A stretch of DNA of 64,000 nucleotides from Alnus glutinosa (taxonomy: Eukaryota; Streptophyta; Magnoliopsida; Fagales; Betulaceae). Each line of letters opens with the position of its first letter. Position 1 is the first letter of the stretch. The position numbers and the translations under genes were made by a program. The DNA lies in assembly GCF_958979055.1 (NCBI RefSeq), contig NC_084891.1:23438001-23502000 (forward strand). The letters run 5' to 3'. Positions 25,701 through 37,338 of this stretch are shown in pieces. The notes under the pieces are model-generated. The model ran no database searches. It was given only the letters and a program-made list of their open reading frames with translations, and was not told where the DNA came from.

Positions 25701-26045
25701 GATCATATCATGACTCGAGTCCCACGTTTCTCAATTCACTACAGAATTGGGCGCACTTTTGCAGCCGACGGAGAGCATTTCAGCAGGCAATGGTACCAGA
25801 ATTTCTACCCTACCAAGTCTTCAATATTTATTGAATGAATGAAATCCATTTTGACGGTGATCAGAGTGAAAGCCGATTCGGTGGGGTTGCTTTTCTGCCA
25901 TTTAATCATTTTTTTGGCCCACTTCAACCGTAATTTGCTGTTTTACTCATCTAATAGTTAATCTTTTGACATGTCTTTGGGCCAATTTAGGGGAAAAAGA
26001 GCAACGACCTGGCAGTTAATTACATTATTGTAGTTTTTTTTAGAT
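22747..26045. other. Long spacer without a recognised gene
   Basis: AT-rich, with T runs. A less AT-rich patch at 23740-24035 has an open frame of about 81 codons without an ATG start; it resembles nothing I know and is not called. A segment of about 70 bases is partly duplicated at 25089-25155 and 25171-25225 (shared 'caacccatgcctaacttttg'). Confidence 0.45.
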
Positions 26046-26491
26046 ATAACTTTATAAAATGTATTGAATTATAGTCTATTTTGAGATAAGGGTAAACGTC
26101 TCAAACTGGAATATCCACGTTTTCAAACATCTCACTTAAGGATACTCCATTAGGATTTGCTGTTAAATCTTAACGAAGTACCAAAAATACCATTTTTTTT
26201 AGGGAAAAAAGAAAAGAAAAGAAAAAATGCTAGGATTTAAGTATTGGTCAGAATTTAACGGAATTTCTAAAAATACCCATGCCTGAATCTTTGAAAATTT
26301 TTATATATTTTTTTATTTAAAAAAAAAACACATGTATTTTGAAATTTTTTGCAGAATTTAACAGCAAATCCTAACGGAATACCCTCGAGTGAGACGTTTG
26401 GAAACGTAGATACCCCAGTTTGAAACGTTTGCTAGTTCAGTACTCTTATTTCAAAACGATATATAATTCGATACATTTTTGTGAAGTTAAC
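26046..26491. mobile_element. Palindromic non-autonomous element, family C
   Basis: Long inverted repeat: the left side reads ataactttataaaatgtattg then aaactgg, ccattaggatttgctgtta; the right side, inverted, reads taacttcacaaaaatgtatc then ctggggtatctacg and gttaggatttgctgtta. Related copies lie at 32930-33125 and 38517-38770, and the interior shares wording with 3658-4148. No protein encoded. Confidence 0.55.
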
Positions 26492-27405
26492 CTTTTTTCT
26501 TTTAGGTAAATGAAGAAGAATTATAACTAAAAACAACAATTTAGGCTGGCAACCCAATACTAAGCGCTAGAGAAAGTAGAAATTAGGAAAAAATGCATCA
26601 AATGAATTACGCGGCCCTATTGATTATTGGCACGAATGCCAAGAATTGAGGCCGCCGATAAAAACAGTTAAACAAGGCTTGAATAGGGTCGTAACGAACC
26701 CGCCTTATCCAAACACCTATCGGGTAACAACTACATAAACATTTATTGTAGTGTTTTTTTATCCACCAGATTCCACTCTTGCCAAACACTAAGCGGATCG
26801 ATCTTGATCCCATGTTTCCCATGTTTAAAAAAATAAGAATCCTAAGATGGGCACCGTAGTCAAAACATTTCATGTGAGGCGGATTGGGTTGAACATAATT
26901 CCACTGTCCACGCGTAATGTTGCATGATTAACGCCTAATACCAACCGGTCCGAGCCGACAAAGATAATAAGCCAAGGTAGGACCACCGTGGTCCTGAGGG
27001 CCCACCGTCTTTTTGGGTCTCAAGCCGGCAAACAGATACTCGAAGAGGGCGGGCTCCATACCTTTACAGCAAGCGGGAATCAAGTCAATCTAATTTCTGC
27101 ATCGATCTTTTTCTCCTGTTCATTTCCTCTGAGAAAAAAGAAAAAGAAAGGTTACAGAGATTGACAGCAACAATAACAAAAGAATCAGCTAGAAAAAATG
27201 ACTTTTTGGGTCTTAATCTGTCAGCCTGTAAAGCATTAAGATATCTATAGCAACCACCGCCCACCGGCATGATTTCTAGTCAAGGATGCGGCTTAAACTA
27301 CTTCTCCACTAGTGTACTTCTTAGTTTACAAATCTTATGCGAATAGTATTTGTACTTTTTCGAGGGCATATATATCTTATAGTAGGATTAACCAATTATC
27401 TTTTT
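26492..27405. other. Spacer, nothing recognised
   Basis: No gene, RNA or repeat that I can support. Confidence 0.4.
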
Positions 27406-27538
27406 TATCAATAGATTTTTTTTTTTTTTTTTTGACATGTCTACATAAAAAGGGAGGAGAATTCGAACTAATGACCTCCGCTTCATGAGGCGTAGCTCCC
27501 AATCGATTGAGCTATCTGTCGAGGACTATCAATAGATT
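27406..27538 (-). mobile_element. tRNA-derived SINE with 12-bp target duplication
   Basis: On the minus strand the body (27526-27418) starts cctcgacagatagctcaatc, containing an A box, then the B box agttcgaattc about 40 bases later, then a short tail ending in a run of A (T run on the plus strand at about 27416-27433). The 12-base word tatcaatagatt flanks the body at 27406-27417 and 27527-27538. Internal Pol III promoter boxes, a poly-A tail and a perfect target duplication together define a SINE. At about 109 bases it is short for a plant SINE. It could be mistaken for a tRNA gene, but the acceptor stem does not pair. Confidence 0.8.
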
Positions 27539-28610
27539 ATTTGGGAGAATTAATTAGTGCAAATATAAAATTGGTCATCAACGGAATCTATCATAAAATC
27601 TTTAATTTGGGTTTTAGACTTTAAAATAGGGACGATAAAGCATATAATAAAAACAAAATAAAGAAGAATGGTAGAGGAAGAACACAAAGAATATTAGGCA
27701 GTGAGCTTAATTTATGTTAAAGCATTTTCAAAATTAATATGTATATATGTTTATTTTATTTTGCGTCTTGAGAATGTTTTAAAATGGAAGACGTTAAAGA
27801 GCATTAAATGAGGATAGTACCACATGAAAAAAATAAGAAACTGTAGTTGGCATTTATAAGGCCCAACACACTTTAAGCATTTTAAGTAATCCTTGGGTGT
27901 ATAATCGTACATGTATACTCTAGATTAGTGTGAAGCACTGATGCACGCGCGTGTGGCAGTGGGCTGTAGAGCGCTAGTAGCGCTTTAATGGCGCACTTGG
28001 CACTTAGCTCGGAGCGATCTAATTATGACTTTCAATTTTGGATGGTCATGATCAATCGATGTGGTGATTTAATCTAAACCATATGATGTTTTTTAGGTAA
28101 ATCCAGTGGTTGGATTTACTGGACCATCACTAAAATAAACTGTAAGGTCAAATCACATTTGATCTAACGGTTGAGATTAATTCATAACGATCTAATAGTT
28201 ATTATTAAATAATCATTGACAGTTATTTGATCCGATAGTCAGTATTAAGTGTATGTTAAAATAACAGTTTATGATTGTTACTTAAATTATTATGGACGGA
28301 TGGATTAGCAGTTATCAACATAATATAGAAGTAACTACTGTCCTCTTCTGTATTTTAAATTAGAAAGTCTCTATCTGTCTCCTGCTATAATAGAAAAATC
28401 TGAAAGCGACGTTGTAACGCACCTTAGGAGCATTTCGTTTTTCTGCTTTCTTTTACTTTTTCTAACAATTTAAACCTCTATATTTATAATGTGTAAAGCC
28501 CAATCGACTACATATTTTCTTAATAAACTTGTGAATCATGATTATAAAATCTAAGCATTAATATGTTTAAATAAGAAATGTATTGTACAAATGTCTTTAT
28601 TAAAGTATTG
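27539..28610. other. Spacer, nothing recognised
   Basis: AT-rich sequence with no supported gene or RNA. Confidence 0.4.
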
Positions 28611-28837
28611 TTAAATGATTAAATACAAGTGGTAATTTAACATAGTATCAGAGTAGAAGCTTTTAGAAGCTTTGAATTTGAACCTTGACTCCGTCATTTA
28701 CCTCCAATTTCAATTAAATATTCCATGCGTTGGGTCTTACTTATTAAAAGGAGATTTGAGCCCACACGTGAGCTAGGAAAAATGTTAAAATATGATTAAA
28801 TGATTAAATTTATCTATTCCTGTTAACTTAAGCTTTT

Positions 28838-29895
28838 GGGGTAATTACCTTTTCCCCCCATGAACTACCGGCCAATGTCATTTTGCCCCCACGAACTACC
28901 ACTTCGACCAAAAGAGAGCATCAAACTACCATTTTTACACACTTTGCCCCCTTCTGTCAGTCTAATTCATGCAAAGACGAAAATGCCCTAACTCAATTTT
29001 GAAAATGACTGAAATACCCTCATTTTTTTTTTTAAAAAAAAAAAAGACTGAATGAAAGGGGTGGCTGCCGCCACCCCTGAGGTGGCCGGGTGGCCTGCGA
29101 GCCACCCCCAGAGGTGGCTCCGGCCACCTCTGGGGTGGCTTGCGGCCACCCCTTAGGTCGGGGTGGGCCGCGAGCCACCTCTGGGGTGGCTCGCGGCCCA
29201 CCCCGAAAGCTGGGTGGCCGCGCGGCCCCCCAGGTTCTGGGGAGGCCGTGCGGCCACCCCTTAGGTCGGGGTGGGCCGCGAGCCACCCCAGAGGTGGCCG
29301 GAGCCACCTCTGGGGTGGCTCGCGGCCCACCCCGAAAGCTGGGTGGCCGCGCGGCCCCCCCAGGTTCTGGGGAGGCCGTGCGGCCACCCCTTAGGTCGGG
29401 GTGGGCCGCGAGCCACCCCAGAGGTGGCCGGAGCCACCTCTGGGGTGGCTCGCGGCCACCCTAGAAATGACCTAGGGTGGCCGCGCGGCCCCCCCAGGTT
29501 CTGGGGAGGCCGTGCGGCCACCCCTTAGGCCGGGGTGGGTCGCGAGCCACCCAGAGGTGGCCGGAGCCACCTCTGGGGGTGGCTCGCAGGCCACCCGGCC
29601 ACCTAAAGGGGTGGCGGCAGCCACCCCTTTTCCTTCAGATTTTTGGTTTTTTTTTTTTAAAAAAATATATTAATTTTAATATTTTTTATTAATTACTGTA
29701 GAGGGTATTTTGGTCTTTAAGTCAAAATTAACGGTAAAAAATGGCATATTCCATCCAAAATTAACGGAATTCCTGACGGAAGGGGGCAACGTGTATAAAA
29801 ATGGTAGTTTGATGCTCTCTTTTGGTCTAAGTGGTAGTTCATGGGGGCAAAATGACATTGACCGGTAGTTCATGGGGGGAAAAGGTAATTACCCC
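28838..29895. mobile_element. Non-autonomous Mutator-like element (MULE), 9-bp target duplication
   Basis: Terminal inverted repeats of about 123 bases (28838-28960 and 29773-29895) start GGGGTAATTACCTTTTCC and differ at only a few positions; weaker similarity continues inward. The 9-base word taagctttt flanks both ends (28829-28837 and 29896-29904). Long inverted ends plus a 9-bp duplication are diagnostic of Mutator-like elements. The centre is a GC-rich repeat block with no transposase. The few end differences suggest a fairly recent insertion. Confidence 0.88.
29055..29630. repeat. GC-rich tandem and inverted repeat core of the MULE
   Basis: Block built from variants of ggtggctcgcggccaccc. 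The marker tgcggccaccccttagg recurs at 29141, 29249, 29379 and 29513, so the unit is about 108-134 bases. Each unit is itself palindromic (gagccacc/ggtggctc). Open frames on all six frames are by-products of the GC-rich repeat, not proteins. Confidence 0.85.
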
Positions 29896-29930
29896 TAAGC
29901 TTTTGGAATAAGTGTTAGTTTAACGGTCTT

Positions 29931-32929
29931 AAAATACAGTTAAGATGAAAGTCAGAAAATCTATAAATTCTTGACAAAAAGGCCAAGGAAATTGGCTGTC
30001 ATGTAAGTCGGTTTGTGGAGTCTTAATATTTATGGAGTCAAATTTCTCCCTGGTCTACTCTCTTTGGCGGCAGTAATCCGAAAGTTCTCGTTTTGTCATC
30101 TTATTTTGGTATACAACGACGAAGAAAAAAAGAAACAAACAAACAAAAAAGAGTTTTGTAAACAGAGTAGAGATGAGAAGGAGACATCCCAAAACAAAGA
30201 TCGAAGAGACGGAATTACATTCCGGCTGAACATGAATCAAAAAGTCTGTACAATGGTTTGCGCAATCAACGGAAAATATTTTTAATATGACTGTTATTTT
30301 CGATCACATCAAATATTAAAAAAAATACAAAAAATAATATATATATTTTTTAAAATATTTTAAGCCAAAACAAATGAAGCCTTAAATTATAAATTTTATT
30401 AGCCCCGTGAGTTGCCTGAAATGGGCCGCTACGGCGCTACCACACTGCTTTCTTGAGACTCACAAATATTGATTTCAGTGTTGGACCACCAAAAAAAAGA
30501 TTTGATAAAAAAAAAAGAAAATTTATGATTTTTGTACTTTGTACCTCCTGATTTGATCTGAAAATGAAGAATGCCCCATGTGCATTCATAGGAAATGAAA
30601 AACAGCCCGTCCTTTTGCCCAAGAATTTGGATGAAATGGAGATGATTCTCTTTCTTTAATGTAAAAGTGAAGATGTAGTTATTTTTTTTACATATTATAA
30701 AAATGTGAAAAGACAACTATATTATCATTGTTACCGGAGAGAATCCTTTTCATTTCAAATGGATAATGGAGAGGATCCTTGTCCTCTGCCCAATAGGATA
30801 AATATGCCGATGCTTCAAATACTCGGTCAAAATACTACAAGGTTCGAAAAGCTTACCATAAGAAATTGAAACTTTGTGCCCTAGACTTGGGTAAAATGAG
30901 TAAACAGAGTTCAAAGTTTGAAGATAATGTGCTCCTCAATCATGTTTCAAATTGAGAACTGAAATTAGAGTGTCTGAACAAAATATAACTATTAGGGATT
31001 CTCGAGATTAATTAGGTGCGATCTATTAAAAAGTAAAGAGAACAAAAAAAATACACTGAAAATTTATATAGTTTGATAATGTGCTTACGTCCACAAGAGT
31101 AAACAGCCAATTTTTTTTATATGTCAAAATAATAATAATTACAAAAATTCTCAATTAAAAAAAAATGATATTTTGCCACCTAAAGATATAATTATTAATT
31201 TTTTTTACAAAAAAACACAAAATTAGACCCCAACCTATTTACTTAGTTTTGTAATTTTTTATTTAATAAAAAAATCTATAATTATGTTATGAAATGGCAA
31301 GATATAATATCTCTTATCAATATTTCCATACAATATCGTGTCCACGTGGATTCGCTGGTGTCCCTTACCCTCTGCATGTGTAGCACCCCTCATATTTCTT
31401 TGTCATATTGACAGTACGAGATTTTGTCCAGAAGGAAGAGGGATAAAGTAACAGGTTGGTCAAAAAACAAAAAAGGACAAAGAGCAGTAGCATTCAGTGA
31501 ACCTATGATTTTCGTGTCTTTTCTGGAAGGCCAGCCTTATAAACTGTAATACTAAATTTACGGCTCGTACTTTTGGGACAAATGAAATTGAGTTGGGAAA
31601 TATAAGATTATATATGTCAATTATAATTCGAACTTATTTAATTAAATAAATTGTACCTTAAAATTTTAATTCATTAATTTCGTATTAAAATTTTGTAAAA
31701 TATTATTAACCCTATCCAACAGTCTTATAACAATTATAGACTTTGTTGAGAATGATTTTACTCCAAGTTGAATTGGAGTAGTAGTCTCAATTTCGATCAA
31801 ATAAGGACTCTTTAAAGAATCTGGTGAACAGTCCAACTCTCAGACCAAATCAAACTCGAGACACTCTTAATTTAGGTGGGAGTAGTAAACTCAAGTCAGG
31901 TTTGATTTCACCTCTTTGTTTATAAATAGACTCATATCCATGTATAAACAAAAGACTGAATATTAAGCATACTTTTATCTCAAAAATTGACTTAGATATC
32001 GAAGGTTGCTCATACCGTACCGAAAACTGTCCCATTAGACTTGATGTGTTATGTGTTAATTAATATGAATTCTTTAGCATAAGACAGAACATATTGACCT
32101 CAGAAAAATAAAAAAAATAAAAAAAATAAAAAAATCAAGGCCACATTTGATAGGACTCAAATTAGCCCATCTCGGAAACGATAAGCTGATTAGAAATCAA
32201 TTCAAGCCAAATGCCACAAAACTCAATTTTGAATGGGGAACAACATGGGACAACCTTGGCCGCGCATACACATGAGGTGCTATCTTTCCAACAATTTAGA
32301 TTGAAAAAACCTAACCCAGATGATTAGACAGTGAAGGAGCCCACCCCCCACAAGAACTTTGTGGAAAACTAGCTAAATGGTTTGGCTGATGACGACCACG
32401 ACTACGATGTTTTTGGCAGTAAAGCATCATCATCTATGATTACAATACTCAGTGGTCTACCATGTTTACTAAAACGAAGCTGCAAGTCTCCCATTCAATG
32501 CAATAATAATAGCACAAGTTGCAGCCTTAGCACGTAAGTGTAAGCTCCACTCAGCCACAAGAACCTCAGGAGACCCCATTCCCATTGCATGTGATCAGTG
32601 TTAAAACTGAGGGAACTTTTTTTTCCATTCAAGGTGATTTACCAGAACCATCTACCCCATGCCCCATGCTTCTTTAGAATTGAGATTGACGTAGCGCCTA
32701 ATAGAATTTGTCAAAATTTTTAATGGAATTTGACTCTAGGAAACGATTTGTAAATTAAGCCAACCACATGGATCTCTGAATTAATTTTGATATCAGAGGG
32801 AGTGGATTGTAATTTAGACTAACCACAGAGACCAATAATACAATTTTTTTTTTATAAATGGGCATTTCAAGCATATTTTGATGTTTTGGGCCTTCATTGA
32901 TCTTCTTTTTAGGGTCTAATTTAGATGAT
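29931..32929. other. Long spacer without a recognised gene
   Basis: AT-rich, with many short A and T runs. No coding frame with protein-like composition and no RNA gene seen. Confidence 0.45.
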
Positions 32930-33125
32930 TCTTTATAATTTTTTTTTGTTAGAAAAAAAACACGGGTATTTTGAGAATTTTGGCAGGATTTAACAGCAAA
33001 TCCTAACGGAGTACCCTTAAGTGAGATGTTTGGAAACGTAGATACCACAGTTTGAGACATTTGCTAGTTCAGTACATTTATTTCAAAACAATGTATAATT
33101 CGATACCCTTTTTGTGAAGTTATCC
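32930..33125. repeat. Family C repeat, partial copy
   Basis: Matches the right half of 26046-26491: 'aacagcaaatcctaacgg', 'gagatgtttggaaacgtag' and 'gtataattcgatacccttt'. The left half is missing or too diverged. Confidence 0.55.
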
Positions 33126-34436
33126 TTTAAAATAATTTTTAGAATAAAGTTATTTTTGTTTTGCACAAATCAAATTTTATATAAAAATAATTATACATAG
33201 CTCAACACAAAATATTTGTTGAAATTAAATGACTTCTAACATAGATAAATTTTGCAAGTCGTTTCGAAAAAAATAATTAAATATAAAAAATAATCTACCT
33301 AAATTTGTAACCTTAGGCCTCAAAATAGATTAAGCTGGCCTGGCGTCCTCACAAATATACTCAACCTATCAAAATTCAAAGAGTGAGCAGCTCAGTGGTC
33401 ATGAGATCTTGGCTCAAGGCATGGGTTAAATCCATTACCACTCCTGGTCCCCATAGCATTGAAAAGCAGCAGCTAGCTAGCATTAATAATAAAACCAGCC
33501 ATATGATTACTTTTTCACCACGATGCCTGTCAATTCTTTTTTCATGACTAAGCTATATACGTACCAATCCTTGCCTTACATATCCTAATTAGGTAAGGTG
33601 ATGTTCGTGATAAGGCTGGTGGGCCGTCGGCGGCGGCGGTGGCAGTAATGTTAATTTGTAGAGCCCATAACAAGATATCATGAATGAAGGAGTGGAAGTC
33701 ACTTAATGCAGATCGATTCAATGATTCTGCACGGGCACTGTACCTAGTGCTCTTTTGACTTCCAGTACTATACCCCCAGTGGCCACTAGTACTGGTCATT
33801 CATTTGAGATCGAGGCCTTAACAAGGACAACCATGCTACCAAATTTGCCTTAATTTGTAGTTGTATCCCCCCCCCCCCTGCGACTACCCAATTCATCATC
33901 GTAGCAAACATTTCATGTTCACATAAAATTGGCATTGATTTGATGCTGCTACATGCACTTGTCCTAGCTAGCTTTCGTTGAGGCTAGCTAGCTTGATTCT
34001 GGGTTTTACTATACGTTTCAGGTTCGTTGTTGAGGAGCCAGCTGTTGGGTCAGTTCTTTTGTAAATATTAAGAAAGCATTGTCAAGAGAATAAGCATTAA
34101 CTTAACTGATCATAGGCTCGACCAACCGGCCGGCAACCATGACATTAAATAATATTGCACCGACCACGTGCACTCATATGAATGCGAAACAGACCTCAGA
34201 TAAGATAATTACACCAACATTCATTAGAGCTCTAAAGATAAATGCCATTACATTAATTCGTCCATAATCATATATATGCATCAAGTATGTAAATTTAGTA
34301 TTAATACAAGTTTACATAGTTAAATACAAAACACAATCCATGTCTCAAAAAGGTCTCTGATTGCGGTCTAACTGTTCCCATCTCTTCTGCTAAACCAAAT
34401 GTAGTAGAATCATAGGGACTCGAGTAGACAGTTTTT
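33126..34436. other. Spacer, nothing certain
   Basis: Contains a weak tRNA-like pair of boxes at about 33387-33433 (agcagctcagtggtc and gggttaaatcc), possibly an old SINE head without clear tail or duplication. An 83-codon minus frame at 33548-33799 is not recognised. Confidence 0.35.
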
Positions 34437-34704
34437 TTTTTTCTAGACGGTTCATTTCCAAACGGTTTTATAAAAACCGTCTATAAATTTATAGATGGTT
34501 TTTTTCAAAACTATCTGTAAATGTTATTTCCAGACGGTTTAGTTAAAACCGTCTGGAATTTTATGGACGGTTTTTACCAAACCGTCTAGAAATTTTTATT
34601 CCCACGCCATGTCATCAATCCTCGTGATGCCCCATAATTTCACCACATCCCTCCGATTTATTTTCTAGCCAAAATCAGAATCATCGATCTCTGTAATAAT
34701 TAAA

Positions 34705-34740
<36 letters not shown>

Positions 34741-35464
34741 CCAAAACTCTCTTCTCTCTCTTGCCTCTTTGATCCTTCTCACTATCTTTTGATCTTATTT
34801 TGTTGTTGTTGTTGTTGTTTTTTTTTTTTTTTTTCACAGGACGATTGACCACTCACCCCCACCGGCCCCGCCACACGACTCATCGCCACCACCCGGGGAG
34901 ATCGGGCGACTCAGAGAAGTAGAGATCGAGAGAGGGAGGAGATCCCGCGATGGAGGAGGCCTCCTTTTTGGTGATTTTTGGTCCTTTTTTACGGTGATTT
35001 TTGCTCATTTTTGGTCCTTTTTGTTGGTCGCCAGAGTTGGTGATTTTTTGTCCTTTTTGTCGGTGACGGAGATGAAGGGATGAGGTCTCACCAGGGAGTC
35101 GGATTTTAATTTTGGGTTGGATTTCATGGGGGGAGGAAGGGGAAGATTTCGCTGGCCCTTGAAGAAGTTTCCGGCGAGGGAGAAAAAAAAAAAAAAAAAA
35201 GAAGTTTCTGGTAAGGGCAGAAACAGAGCATGCCGGCGATGGAAAAAAAAAAAAAAGCGACGAGAGAAATTTTGGATATTAATTAATGATATTAATATAT
35301 AAAACAAAAGGAAATAAATCGAAACAGGAAAAAAAAAATTAAGACGGTTTTAAACCATCTAAAAAAAATCGTTTGGAATTGATTTCAGACAATTTTTCTG
35401 CATTTCTAGACGGTTTTAGACCGTCCAAATTTTTTTTTTTGTAATTTAATTTTCTTTTGTAGTG
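34437..35464. mobile_element. CACTA-type non-autonomous element (left end unresolved)
   Basis: The right end reads attttcttttgtagtg, the inverse of the CACTACAAAAG terminus of CACTA elements, ending at 35464. Both flanks carry many direct and inverted copies of agacggtttt / aaaaccgtct (34455-34590 and 35340-35430), the subterminal repeats typical of this superfamily. The centre holds a CT tract (34709-34735), a T run, an acceptor-like tttttttcacag (to about 34840) and a short GC-richer segment that could be a captured host fragment. I see no matching CACTA at the left, so that end is decayed or truncated. Confidence 0.6.
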
Positions 35465-35568
35465 GCATACAGTTACATTTACTTCTGTCCTCCTATTTGC
35501 TCCTCTACTTATGTGCTCTCTGTAAAACAAGTTTTACGTACAGGTGAAAAGTAAATTATCGACTTATA

Positions 35569-36173
35569 CTCTGTTTGTTTCGACGTAAAATGATTTTCTT
35601 GAAAATATTTTTCGGTGTTTGGTTCGCACAAAAAAATTACGAAATGCAAAAATCAGAGTTTGGCAAATGTCACCGGAATCCGGCAACGTCCAGTCGCCAA
35701 CGTCGGATTCCGGCGAAAAGTTTGACCGGATCCGGCCTGATAAATGGCCGGATCAGGTCATATCCGGCCGGAAACCGGTAAATTCCGGCCGGAATTTGGT
35801 CATCCCGTGGCCGGATTCCGGCGCCGGTACAATTCCGGTGACCTGATTCCAGCGCCGGCAGGATTCCGGCGACCGGATGTTCTCGGACTCCGGCGCCGAC
35901 TGGATTCCGACGACCGGATGTTGTCGGACTCCGACGCCGACCGAATTCCAACGACTGATAATTGTTAAATTCTGACGATCGGATATCAAACATGCATGTA
36001 AGGACGAAGAGTTTCATTTCGGAAAACGATTTACGGTTTTAAAAATCGTAAATCGTTTTCCGAAAATTAAAGAAACTTTTACGGTCAAACCGAAAATGAT
36101 TTTCGCCCCTACCAAACACCGGAAAATACCGAAATCGTTTTCTAGAAATCATTTTACACCGAAACAAACGGAG
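35569..36173. mobile_element. Inverted-repeat element with a CCGG-rich minisatellite core
   Basis: The left end ctctgtttgtttcgacgtaa and the reverse complement of the right end ctccgtttgtttcggtgtaa are clear inverted repeats that continue into 'aaaatgattttc'. The core (about 35680-35960) repeats variants of gattccggcgaccggatg many times. The flanking 8-mers gacttata and cattaata agree at five positions, too weak to call a duplication. Probably a non-autonomous DNA transposon; class not determined. Confidence 0.6.
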
Positions 36174-37292
36174 CATTAATAAATAAACATAATTCGTGAG
36201 AAGGATATGAAATGAGCTCGCACTAAACCATGTAACCGCTGATTCATGAAAACATTCTTTTGTAATCATAACTTTTGTAAAACTATATATATATTACATA
36301 AAAGCTATCTTTTGCAAACATGTAACACATGTTATCATTTTTAACATGAGTTAAATGCTTTATTAGTACTTGTGGTAAGGTCATTTATCAAATTAATCTC
36401 TCGATTTCAAAAAGAATCGTAGATAGTATTAATTGTATTGACCTGAAAGACCCACATTGATCTTTCATAGTATTTCCGTCCAATGTTTTAACGAAGAGAC
36501 ACATCAAACCAATTAGAAATGGCCACATATAAGTTTATATATGTAACTTTTTTACTGAGTCTTTTTGTCAGTTGGGTCCTAGGCGCGCTATTTATTCCCA
36601 CATCAAAGTTAAAACATTTCAAATTTTTTAATTTTAAACCTAGCTACTGTATCATGATAAATATAATCGTTTATTTTGTTTATATTTTGTTAAACCTAAT
36701 TGTAATGTTATTTCATGTTTAACTTATAAAGTCTAGTTTTCCTTTTATGAACGAAAAAAAAAAAAAAAAAAAACCATCAATAATCTTCTATTTTAATTTT
36801 GTGTTTATTGTGAGGGTTCTGGTCAGTGGATTGGGCAAAGAGTGAGTTGTTTGAGTTCGTTTCCCCATAAAGCAGATTTGAGGAACCAAAGTTTAGGGAT
36901 GCTAATTGAGAAGAATTAACGAAACCCGGCCCATTAAACATAATCCAAAAAATAAAATCATTTATTAAACCCATTAATATTTGTGATATTCTAATTCACA
37001 AATCTAACTGCTTTCGTGCGCTGTCCCTTTGGGGGACATCCAATTAAAAAAGAAAAAGAAAAAGAAAAAAAGAAAAAAAAGAAAAGAAAAAGCATTGGAC
37101 GTGTCCGTTTTCATTTGGTCATGGAATAGTCTGGTTGAATTCTAAGGACCTCATTTCAGATGGGCCATTGTTAAGAAGCCATGAGGTCTTGGGCCTCGTA
37201 CTCATAAGGCCCACTCCATATCAAAATGAGAGATGCCATGTTTTTGGCCCCTCCAGCTCCCTCAAAAAAATAAAAAAACTAAAAAAGCTAAA

Positions 37293-37338
<46 letters not shown>

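Larger units (their letters stand above)
28611..29930 (+). mobile_element. TRIM-like short LTR repeat, interrupted by a MULE
   Basis: An LTR-like word, attaaatgattaaat..., ends near 28640 and is followed by 'atagtatcagagtagaagc', which resembles the initiator-Met tRNA primer-binding site tggtatcagagc. About 120 bases later comes 'gagcccacacgtgagc' and then a second LTR-like start (tgttaaaatatgattaaatg, 28783). This second LTR is split at taagctttt by the MULE at 28838-29895 and resumes at 29905. No protein is encoded. Similar LTR words return at 58285-58440. Confidence 0.5.

Noticed and set aside
27418..27526. Functional tRNA gene
   Set aside because: A and B boxes are present, but the acceptor stem does not pair and a poly-A tail plus target duplication mark it as a SINE.
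28962..29692. Several overlapping open frames rich in Pro, Gly, Arg and Trp on both strands
   Set aside because: They arise from the GC-rich repeat core of the MULE; every frame is open because the repeats lack A/T-rich stop codons.
33387..33433. Second tRNA or SINE head
   Set aside because: Only weak A-box and B-box likeness, no tail or flanking duplication.
33548..33799. 83-codon minus-strand frame
   Set aside because: No match to known small-protein families that I can name, no promoter or splice support.
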